Origin: CAZLPW01 sp964561495
Lineage (GTDB): Bacteria > Fidelibacterota > Marinisomatia > Marinisomatales > UBA1611
Assembly (NCBI GenBank): GCA_964561495.1
Contig: CAZLPW010000080.1
Coordinates: forward strand, 1-8,837
DNA: 8,837 nucleotides
Direction: 5' to 3'
Part shown: positions 1-6,200 of the stretch, in pieces
How the letters are laid out: the number at the start of each line of letters is the position of its first letter
How positions within the stretch are numbered: the stretch's first letter is position 1
Notes under the pieces: generated by a model
Database searches by the model: none
What the model was told of the DNA's origin: nothing
What the model saw: only the letters and a program-made list of their open reading frames with translations
Made by a program: the position numbers and the translations under genes

Positions 1-250
1 GACCATGATGATTACTGTCATCCTGCTTGGCCATTATACTAATAGTATGAGATTTATTAGCAAGCTCGATTCCGCTTCCGCAATGTATTCGAGTACCATT
101 TGACCCATCTAAATAATATGCGGAATTCGTGTTCCCGTCCTTATCATCCGCTAGACTTACTCCTCCTTGGGGTGTCCCATGGTGCCCGTTGCCGCTTAAG
201 TCATCGGCATTTCCTGAAAAATCATACCTAGCTAAAATATGATCAGACTG
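1..250 (-). repeat. Long direct repeat, copy in gene A (start of third LamG domain)
   Basis: These bases align without gaps to 8588-8837, with 18 differences in 250 by hand count (about 93% identity). Both copies are read in the same frame and encode the start of a LamG domain (from QSDHILARYDFSGNADD to MAKQDDSNHHG). Six of 83 residues differ: L/V, P/L, A/T, D/S, T/P and L/F. The true repeat may extend past base 1, because that edge is still in matching sequence. Confidence 0.95.
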
Positions 251-3200
251 CGGATAAAAATAATTCTTAGGTGCAGATGGCAATTGAAATACGTTAACCT
301 GACCTGAATTTGTACCATTGTCAGAATTAAATGGGGCTCCTGTAGCTACAACTAAACCATCATTACTTAGTTTTATAGCAGTTCCATAACCCTCGCCCGA
401 GTTCCCATCTACATCATTGCCCACTTGCAACCATTCATCATTCATGTATTCAAATACTCTTAGATGGCCTGCATTTGCACCAGCATCATCATTACCAGGA
501 GCACCGATTGCAATACGTGATCCGTCTCCACTAATTGATAGGTAAGCACCTGATTTATCAGATGCAGATTCACCATATATATCATGCCCTACTTGAACCC
601 AGGATTCTCCATTATAATCAAAAATTCTTACGTGTCCTGATTCTGCTCCATTTTCATCATTGCCACTTGCACCAATTGCAACTCTATTGCCATCTGAACT
701 AAGTGAAAGAGGAGCACCTATATCATCTCCTTCAGATTGGTCCAGAATTCGTTGTCCAATCTGATTCCAGTTACTTCCATCATACCTATACATTTCAACA
801 TATCCATCTCTCCATGGGCTATTAGCTCCAACGGCTAAAGTATTACCATCTTTACTAATTGATACACCAAACCCAAGCCAATCAAAGGCGGTCTCACCTT
901 CAATTATACCAGTTTGATTCCAATCAGTTCCATCAAAATCAAATACCTTTACTGTACCAGCATTATTACCCGTGCTAGCAACATCCTTAAAAATCCCTAC
1001 AGCAATTCTGGAACCATCTGAATTCATTGATAATGTATATCCTAGTTCATCTAGAAATTCACCAGTAATAGTGTTGCCAATTTGAACCCAATCATTCCCA
1101 TTATAATCAAATACATATACCTTACCAAAACGTTGATCAGCATCTGGGTTTTCATCGCTAATTGGAGCACTAATTGCAACCCTGAGACCATCAGAGCTTA
1201 TGTCCACAGCATAACCAAAAAATCCATGGCCATTTTCATACTCACCATCAATATCGCTACCTAATTGACTCCAAACTCCATCAGCAAGCTCATAAACCCT
1301 TGCCTTACCTACATTTGTCCCCAAATCACTGTTTAACCTGTTCCCAATTATCATTCGAGTACCATTTGAGTTTATTGCCAGAGCCTCACCTATCCTACCC
1401 TGAATTACTGTACCCTCAATATCTTGACCGATTTGGGTGATAGTATAATCAGTAAAGTAAATATCATCAGTTAAATCTATTGGTTCATCAGAACATTCAA
1501 CACATGAGCTGATACATGCTGGATCTAATTCAACATCAAAGTCGGGTACAGCTAGCCAGCGATTGTTGTATCCAAGTGACCCGCCACAGCTTGGGTCCTC
1601 AACCTGGTCATGCTCATGACCCCAATCACTACCATTAATAAACTTATATTGGATTGTGTCTCCAACATGGAATAAGCCTTCGTATGTGTAGACACCATCG
1701 CCATCAGCGTCTGTCATCTTACTTACGTTTGGCTCCCAGCCATTAAAGTGGCCAGCAATGTGTACACCGTCTTCATGTACATCCTGATCTCTAAGATCAA
1801 AGTTGAATGTTATTCTTGAAAAATTATTATCAGAAACATCACTGCTCCAGCTGGCACCATAAATAGTACCATGATTTTCATTGCCTGAAAGATCCGTAGC
1901 TACCACACCATTTCCCTGATCAAAATCATAATATGCCTGAACCTCTTCATTGATCTGAACACCGTTTAATACAATCTCTTGCACCTCAGCTGTACTCAAG
2001 GCTGAACTGTAAAGAGCGACCTCATCTATCCATCCATCAAAGGCGCAGCAGTTAACGCTACTGGTATCACCACCAGAAAACAAACCTATCCAAAAGTCAT
2101 CACTACTAGGTAGAACAGGATCAATGCGGCCATCTTTTGTTACATCGTTTCCATTTAGATAGACTATGGCAGTGGTATCGCTAAATACAACAGCCACGTG
2201 CTCCCAGGCTCCGTCAGATTCAAACTCTCCGTTAGCCTGAGATCCGCTCTGAGAATTAAAATTGTAGTGATTATCGTTTCTGTGAAACTCTAACTCGTAT
2301 CCCTCAGGGTTTGACCAATAAGTTTTGTTAGATACTATTCTCGGCCACTGGTTATCTGGCAGATCAGAGAAGGATCTTTTTACTGAAGCTACTATAGTTC
2401 CCTCGTTTCCATCTATTTCACCAATGTTTTGAACTGCACTATGAATAATTTTTACATAGTCGTCCACGCCATCGAAGTGAAGCGAATAACTATCTGAGCC
2501 AATATCATAGGGCATTCCACTTGCTCTCGAAGGCGCGCTCTCTATACCAATTGAGTTGAACGCAACAAGGTCAAAATAATATCGGACGTTGTTTTCTAAA
2601 TTAGAGTATAGAAAATTAGTTTCTGAAGCAGATATCTGATCAACATAAGTCAGATTATTGTGTTCGGTTCCAGCCCAAAGCCCATAATAAGTTGCACCTG
2701 AAACAACGTCCCAGGACAGACTGATCCAACCGTTTCCGCCCGATGCTGTAAAATTAGCTGGTGATGACACCTGGGTCATATCATTAATGATAACATCATC
2801 CTCTTTTGTAGGCTCCAGTCTCCACGAAGGATGACTGGAGTCAGACCCGCCCCATTGGTTAACAACACCAGTGATAGTCAGGTTTGATCCATAATCAGGG
2901 TCAGTTATCGCAAACCTATCATTAACTCTTACGTGCACAACGGAGGCATCTGAATAATAAGAGACTACGTATTCGCCATTCGAGTCATCATTAACCTCCT
3001 GAGTGACAGTACCCTGAGTAGTAACCAAAACACCCTCATATTTTTCATCAACTAAATTATCCATTGAAACCACTACTGGCTCAAATACATTACTCGTTTC
3101 GACAGGAATCTCTAAAAAATAATTATTCTGCCCACCGCAGTTAGCATCATTCCAGTTTCCGACACCGCCATATCTTTGGCCGCAGTCCTCGTTCCCTTGA

Positions 3201-6181
3201 TTGTTTGGCTCGTTACCGCCCCACTGTGTGTATACAACCTCTTCGCCTGTGACCCACACCCATTGACCCTCGGATGCTTGATCATTAAAACCAATCCACC
3301 CGCCGTTGCCAAGAAATTCATTTTCTTCCTGCGATGAGATTGTAGCAAGATGACCTCCATGAGCTTGCGCATCCTGGGAAGCAGAGTTCCAATTTTTGGT
3401 TGAGGTAGAGCGATAGTAGTAGGAGTCGTTCAATCGACCAACGTAAAGAAAACCGCTAATCTCTTCTCCATCATTAGTGGCCGATGAGTGAACCTCTACC
3501 ACGTAGCCAGTATTTAGCTGAGTCATACCTTGATTAGGATCACCCAAATCACCATACCCGTTATACTCAGCAACAAACCCACGGACGGTGACGCTGTCAC
3601 CGACCATTAAATATTCTGGAGCAGCCCACCAACAGTATATTCCGTTCCACGCAGCGCTGCTATCTTGAATAACAAACGTAGACCTTGTTCCAATAGTATC
3701 AATGGCAGTTACAGTGCCAGAGGTCTCAACATATTCACCAGCTAACGAACTTGCACCATTTGGATCAGTGGTATATTGAATGTTGTAAATGCTTGTAAGT
3801 AAAGGGTCTGGTTCGACTGAGTTCGATGAACCAGGAGTACCATTTGGAACCCAGCTAGTCTGCCAACTTGTTGCCAAGCTATTATCAAGGCTCGGATCAA
3901 TCAGTTCAAGCGATCCGCCTCCGCCATCATGGCTCGTGCCCCAATCTCCATAATCGTTTGAGCCATCCTCATAGTCCACATAATCTACAACAACGCCATT
4001 GGAGTCTTTAATCTCTATACTCTCTCCGCTGTTTGAAAGATTACCTGATGTCCAGATAACTACATCTTCTAATATGCCCATATCTACAAGTGTGTCACCT
4101 ATAGCAAGAACCATATAATCTCCAGAGGGCAAAACAGATCCATCGGGGAAAGAATATTCAAACCCCTGTGAAAAGTAGTGGCCAGATAGATCGTATCCTC
4201 CAGGGCCGGAATTGTAAAGCTCAATAAATTCAAAATCAAAGTCGCTGCCCTGAGCGCTCGAAGGGTTATAGTGTATCTCGCTTATTATAACTTTTGGTGC
4301 ATTGGCTCCATAAACCGCGCCATTGTAAATAGTCATGTGGTTGCCGCTGCCACTGTGGTCATAAATAATCGTACCCTCACCCTCATTAAATTTCCAGTTT
4401 CCGATAAGACCAGCTGCCGTATCCTGAGGGTGATTTTCCATTACACCTTCGACTTCATTTTCTGTAAGTGCCCTATCCCAAAGAGAGACATTGTCCATAT
4501 CATATTTTAGGTATGTATCAGAGTTCCTGTTTCTGCCAAAAACAATTTGATTCCAATCAGAACGAACAAGATCATTTACATCAACAAGGTTGCCATTATA
4601 ATATGCTCTGGATGAATCACCATCTGCCGTTAAAGCTAGGTGAGTCCACTCTAAAGTAGTCTCACCAAAAGTTAATTCATGAGCTGAGTGATGGTAACTC
4701 CAGAGTCTCCCAACTTCGGTTGAAATTTGAAATCCTCCACCACTTCCTGCATAATTATTAAATGCCCCTGAATTTCGAGCCTGATCTAGCTCATTGTTTT
4801 TTACCCACATGGTAACCGAATAAGTACTCATTGTGGTTTGAAATTGAGCCCTGGCATAATCATCTACACCATCAAATCCGAGAGCGAAGCCACCATTGTC
4901 TAGATAGGTGCAGCTCCCATCGTCATCAGTAGCATCAGGATTGTAATTTGATGCATACGTGTCAGTGCAACCGTCCACCTGATTAATGGTACGATTGTTA
5001 AATAAAAATAACTGATCATTCGTAAAGCCACTAACTGAAACATCAATATCTCCATCCGCATCATAGTCCTCTAGATACAAGGTTGTAGCACCGAGTATTT
5101 GTTCAGAAATTAAATGCTGATCTCCAAACGAACTACCAAGATTTTCGTACCATGCGACCTTCCCATCATAGGAGGTTGAAACAATATCAATATCACCATC
5201 CAAGTCTAAATCTGCCGCTGAGATACTTCTAACATCTTCCATATTGCTGGATATATTTTGAAACTCACCGAAGTTTCCGAGACCGTCCAAATTTTCATAG
5301 AAGCCTACGTAATGAAGGTCTGGGTTTGGGCCATAGTCTCTTTCACCAGTAATCACATCATTGTCGCCGTCTCCATCAATATCGGCGCACCATAAATTCT
5401 GTACTCGTATATTGTTTCCAGTATCAGTGCCACGTATTAGATGAAACGTTTCGAAAACATTGTCCACGTTTTCCATCCAATATAGCTCAGAATTTCTTCC
5501 TTGTGTATTTGGAAGCGTACGCCAAAAAACAAAATCTTCGTCCTGATCGCCATCAATATCTGCAAAGTAGGAATCGTTACCAGCATTTTCCCATGCTAAA
5601 TAATTTTCAGGACCAAAGGCAGCATCGCCTAAATTCTCATACCAAACAAAAGAACTTGGATTCGCTGATTGAGATATAAAAACATCCAGATCCTGGTCAC
5701 CATCCATATCCCTCAAATGAAGATCTCGAGGATATCCCATTCCCGCTGAACCCTCAGTAGGGCCAATATTGGTTCTCTCAGAGAAAGTTCCATCGCCTTG
5801 ATTCTCGTACCACCCGAGCTTAGGATATGCAAAACGCAGATTAACTGAGAAAACATCTAAATCTCCATCGTTATCAATATCTACGGCCTCTACGTTGGTT
5901 ACTGAATTAACCTCTTCTCCTGATGCAATAACCTGAGCCTCTCCGAATGAACCTTCTCCTAAATTTTTGTACCACACTAACTTAGCTTCCGTATATAAAC
6001 CAGCCAGAAGGTCTAGCCTCCCGTCACCATCAAGATCTGCGGATGTGTGGTGAAATATTTGACCTACATTTGGATCAATTATGTTATAGTCAGTAGAGTC
6101 AAATGTAGAAGCTTGAGCGCTTACAAAAGACAGGCAAACTATTAATAAAATTGGGATAGAACGTTTCAATGAATTTTTCAT
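1..6181 (-). CDS. Gene A: giant secreted multidomain adhesin-like protein, 3' end cut by window
   Basis: The reading frame is open from the ATG at 6181 to base 1, giving 2060 residues with no stop, so the C-terminus lies outside the window. The start is supported by a Sec signal peptide (KR, then a hydrophobic run, then AQA) and by AAAGGA five bases upstream. Domains in order are: FG-GAP/VCBS propeller (41-396), cysteine motif (404-424), LamG (430-626), lamin-tail (629-773), OB-like (793-900), C-type lectin (908-1027), OB-like (1030-1131), fibronectin III (1136-1223), LamG (1229-1445), starch-binding-like (1453-1563), second propeller (1583-1968) and the start of a third LamG (1978 onward). 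No catalytic domain was recognised. The modules are protein- and glycan-binding folds, so a cell-surface or released adhesion role is inferred. Gene B lies 19 bases upstream on the same strand and shares the last LamG domain, so a T9SS sorting domain is expected beyond base 1 but is not seen. Confidence 0.93.
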   Translation of the reverse strand, partial: MKNSLKRSIPILLIVCLSFVSAQASTFDSTDYNIIDPNVGQIFHHTSADLDGDGRLDLLAGLYTEAKLVWYKNLGEGSFGEAQVIASGEEVNSVTNVEAVDIDNDGDLDVFSVNLRFAYPKLGWYENQGDGTFSERTNIGPTEGSAGMGYPRDLHLRDMDGDQDLDVFISQSANPSSFVWYENLGDAAFGPENYLAWENAGNDSYFADIDGDQDEDFVFWRTLPNTQGRNSELYWMENVDNVFETFHLIRGTDTGNNIRVQNLWCADIDGDGDNDVITGERDYGPNPDLHYVGFYENLDGLGNFGEFQNISSNMEDVRSISAADLDLDGDIDIVSTSYDGKVAWYENLGSSFGDQHLISEQILGATTLYLEDYDADGDIDVSVSGFTNDQLFLFNNRTINQVDGCTDTYASNYNPDATDDDGSCTYLDNGGFALGFDGVDDYARAQFQTTMSTYSVTMWVKNNELDQARNSGAFNNYAGSGGGFQISTEVGRLWSYHHSAHELTFGETTLEWTHLALTADGDSSRAYYNGNLVDVNDLVRSDWNQIVFGRNRNSDTYLKYDMDNVSLWDRALTENEVEGVMENHPQDTAAGLIGNWKFNEGEGTIIYDHSGSGNHMTIYNGAVYGANAPKVIISEIHYNPSSAQGSDFDFEFIELYNSGPGGYDLSGHYFSQGFEYSFPDGSVLPSGDYMVLAIGDTLVDMGILEDVVIWTSGNLSNSGESIEIKDSNGVVVDYVDYEDGSNDYGDWGTSHDGGGGSLELIDPSLDNSLATSWQTSWVPNGTPGSSNSVEPDPLLTSIYNIQYTTDPNGASSLAGEYVETSGTVTAIDTIGTRSTFVIQDSSAAWNGIYCWWAAPEYLMVGDSVTVRGFVAEYNGYGDLGDPNQGMTQLNTGYVVEVHSSATNDGEEISGFLYVGRLNDSYYYRSTSTKNWNSASQDAQAHGGHLATISSQEENEFLGNGGWIGFNDQASEGQWVWVTGEEVVYTQWGGNEPNNQGNEDCGQRYGGVGNWNDANCGGQNNYFLEIPVETSNVFEPVVVSMDNLVDEKYEGVLVTTQGTVTQEVNDDSNGEYVVSYYSDASVVHVRVNDRFAITDPDYGSNLTITGVVNQWGGSDSSHPSWRLEPTKEDDVIINDMTQVSSPANFTASGGNGWISLSWDVVSGATYYGLWAGTEHNNLTYVDQISASETNFLYSNLENNVRYYFDLVAFNSIGIESAPSRASGMPYDIGSDSYSLHFDGVDDYVKIIHSAVQNIGEIDGNEGTIVASVKRSFSDLPDNQWPRIVSNKTYWSNPEGYELEFHRNDNHYNFNSQSGSQANGEFESDGAWEHVAVVFSDTTAIVYLNGNDVTKDGRIDPVLPSSDDFWIGLFSGGDTSSVNCCAFDGWIDEVALYSSALSTAEVQEIVLNGVQINEEVQAYYDFDQGNGVVATDLSGNENHGTIYGASWSSDVSDNNFSRITFNFDLRDQDVHEDGVHIAGHFNGWEPNVSKMTDADGDGVYTYEGLFHVGDTIQYKFINGSDWGHEHDQVEDPSCGGSLGYNNRWLAVPDFDVELDPACISSCVECSDEPIDLTDDIYFTDYTITQIGQDIEGTVIQGRIGEALAINSNGTRMIIGNRLNSDLGTNVGKARVYELADGVWSQLGSDIDGEYENGHGFFGYAVDISSDGLRVAISAPISDENPDADQRFGKVYVFDYNGNDWVQIGNTITGEFLDELGYTLSMNSDGSRIAVGIFKDVASTGNNAGTVKVFDFDGTDWNQTGIIEGETAFDWLGFGVSISKDGNTLAVGANSPWRDGYVEMYRYDGSNWNQIGQRILDQSEGDDIGAPLSLSSDGNRVAIGASGNDENGAESGHVRIFDYNGESWVQVGHDIYGESASDKSGAYLSISGDGSRIAIGAPGNDDAGANAGHLRVFEYMNDEWLQVGNDVDGNSGEGYGTAIKLSNDGLVVATGAPFNSDNGTNSGQVNVFQLPSAPKNYFYPQSDHILARYDFSGNADDLSGNGHHGTPQGGVSLADDKDGNTNSAYYLDGSNGTRIHCGSGIELANKSHTISIMAKQDDSNHHG
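278..1435 (-). other. Gene A domain: second seven-repeat beta-propeller (FG-GAP variant)
   Basis: Residues 1583-1968 hold seven repeats starting with Gln near 1583, 1639, 1700, 1756, 1807, 1863 and 1919, spaced 56, 61, 56, 51, 56 and 56. Each follows Q-x-G-x-x-I-x-G-E, then a GxxxS(L/I)S-x-DG-x-RVAIGAP strand, then GHVRVFDYNG-x-W (for example SSDGNRVAIGASGNDENG). It lacks the DxDGDGD calcium loop of the first propeller, so it is a distinct family, also predicted to be seven-bladed. Confidence 0.85.
1493..1825 (-). other. Gene A domain: CBM20/CBM48-like starch-binding fold
   Basis: Residues 1453-1563 contain ITFNFDLRDQDVHEDGVHIAG, interrupted here before HFNGWEP, then MTDADGDGVYTYEGLF and GDTIQYKFINGSDWG. 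This matches the glycogen/starch-binding-like Ig fold used by many FCB exported proteins. It closes with a cysteine cluster (Cys1556, Cys1560, Cys1563, with Cys1532 earlier), typical of this subgroup. Polysaccharide binding is likely but not shown. Confidence 0.75.
1847..2497 (-). other. Gene A domain: LamG/concanavalin-like 2
   Basis: Residues 1229-1445 repeat the LamG pattern of the first copy: SLHFDGVDDYVKI, GTIVASVKRS, WEHVAVVFSDTTAIVYLNG, FDGWIDEVALYSSALSTAEV, and the terminal AYYDFDQGNG...DLSGNENHGTIYGA. An unusual adjacent Cys-Cys pair (1378-1379) sits before the GWIDEV strand. Confidence 0.87.
2513..2776 (-). other. Gene A domain: fibronectin type III
   Basis: Residues 1136-1223 show the FN3 pattern: SPANFTASGGNGWISLSWD, then ATYYGLWAG, FLYSNLENNVRYYFDLVAFN and SIGIESAPS. 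It lies between the second OB-like module and the second LamG domain and is most likely a spacer. Confidence 0.85.
2789..3094 (-). other. Gene A domain: OB-fold-like module 2
   Basis: Residues 1030-1131 read EPVVVSMDNLVDEKYEGVLVTTQGTVT and later LTITGVVNQWGG and RLEPTKEDDVI (segments quoted separately). This is the usual second half of the paired OB-like arrangement that begins at residue 793. Function is not known; a binding or spacer role is inferred. Confidence 0.65.
3101..3460 (-). other. Gene A domain: C-type lectin domain with EPN and WND motifs
   Basis: Residues 908-1027 contain GGHLATISSQEENEFL, WIGFNDQASEGQWVW, the sugar-site triplet EPN (991-993) and WND (1010-1012). In the C-type lectin family these two motifs ligate calcium, and EPN favours mannose/glucose-type sugars. 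Cys1000 and Cys1015 are kept as the inner disulfide pair, while both positions of the outer pair are non-cysteine (Ala938 and Leu1023). Sugar binding is a reasonable inference. Confidence 0.9.
3482..3805 (-). other. Gene A domain: OB-fold-like module 1
   Basis: Residues 793-900 begin LLTSIYNIQYTTDPNG, then GEYVETSGTVTAI, FVIQDSSAAWNGIYC, VGDSVTVRGFVAEYNG. This pattern matches OB-fold-like extracellular modules that often occur in pairs beside lamin-tail domains. The expected partner is found only after the C-type lectin domain. Confidence 0.65.
3863..4297 (-). other. Gene A domain: lamin-tail domain (LTD)
   Basis: Residues 629-773 contain VIISEIHYNPSS, FEFIELYNSG, DLSGHYFSQG, the LPSGDYMVLA strand, and GESIEIKDSNGVVVDYVDY. 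These are the conserved strands of the bacterial lamin-tail Ig fold, which is frequent in secreted nucleases and adhesins. The segment ends with SWVPNGTPGSSN, the usual LTD exit sequence. Confidence 0.88.
4304..4894 (-). other. Gene A domain: LamG/concanavalin-like 1
   Basis: Residues 430-626 show the LamG-like (LamGL, laminin G-like jelly roll) signature: ALGFDGVDDYARA, YSVTMWVKN, WTHLALTADG, AYYNGNLV, DNVSLWDRALTENEV, and the closing GNWKFNEGEGT...DHSGSGNHMTIYNGA. Such domains in exported bacterial proteins usually bind glycans or proteins. No glycoside hydrolase catalytic pair is apparent. Confidence 0.87.
4910..4972 (-). other. Gene A motif: cysteine-bounded GCTD...DGSC linker
   Basis: Residues 404-424 read GCTD, then ASNYNPDAT, then DDDGSC, with Cys405 and Cys424 at the ends. 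The same kind of short Asp/Asn-rich unit recurs in exported proteins of marine Bacteroidetes and relatives. A disulfide and metal binding are plausible but inferred. It joins the first propeller to the first LamG domain. Confidence 0.75.
4994..6061 (-). other. Gene A domain: FG-GAP/VCBS seven-repeat beta-propeller
   Basis: Residues 41-396 hold seven calcium-loop-like motifs of the form D-x-D-x-D-x-D, starting near residues 49, 101, 158, 208, 267, 324 and 372 (for example DLDGDGRLD, DIDNDGDLD, DIDGDGDND). Most repeats also carry a WYENLG-type strand. Seven repeats of 48-59 residues fit a closed seven-bladed propeller like those of integrin alpha chains and bacterial VCBS proteins. A ligand-binding or structural role at the mature N-terminus is inferred. 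Confidence 0.88.
6110..6181 (-). other. Signal peptide of gene A product
   Basis: Residues 1-24 have a basic start (MKNSLKR), a hydrophobic core (IPILLIVCLSFV) and an Ala-X-Ala site (AQA) followed by STFDST. This is a standard Sec signal, as expected for a T9SS substrate. Cys16 lies inside the hydrophobic core and is not in a good lipobox. Confidence 0.85.
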
Positions 6182-6200
6182 AGATATCCTTTAAACTAAA
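6182..6200. other. Nineteen-base intergenic gap between genes B and A
   Basis: Only 19 bases separate the gene B stop from the gene A ATG. It holds the gene A ribosome binding site and no hairpin or T-run. It is the only non-coding sequence in the window and implies co-transcription from B into A. Confidence 0.85.
6187..6192 (-). promoter_or_regulatory. Ribosome binding site of gene A
   Basis: On the minus strand AAAGGA lies five bases before the ATG at 6181, within the 19-base gap after the gene B stop. It fixes the start of gene A. The gap is too short for a separate promoter or a hairpin terminator, so gene A is most simply translated from a transcript that also covers gene B. Confidence 0.8.

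Noticed and set aside
1082..1264. 60-residue plus-strand open frame
   Set aside because: Antisense to the second propeller of gene A, with no ribosome binding site or recognisable motif.
278..1435. CRISPR-like or short tandem DNA repeats in the second propeller region
   Set aside because: The periodicity is at protein level, about 50-61 residues per unit with diverged codons, and there are no identical direct repeats with spacers.
3112..3372. 86-residue minus-strand open frame
   Set aside because: It lies wholly inside the C-type lectin region of gene A in another frame, and the gene A frame gives the clear conserved motifs.
4271..4659. Two overlapping plus-strand open frames (4271-4510 and 4468-4659)
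   Set aside because: Antisense to the LamG and lamin-tail domains of gene A; no family pattern and no start signal.
1847..4894. Glycoside hydrolase or nuclease activity in the LamG, lamin-tail or OB-like regions
   Set aside because: These folds accompany such enzymes, but no catalytic acid pair or nuclease motif was found in the visible sequence.
6110..6181. Lipoprotein signal at Cys16 of gene A
   Set aside because: The residue before the cysteine is Val rather than Gly/Ala/Ser and the cysteine lies in the middle of the hydrophobic core; the AQA site fits ordinary signal peptidase better.
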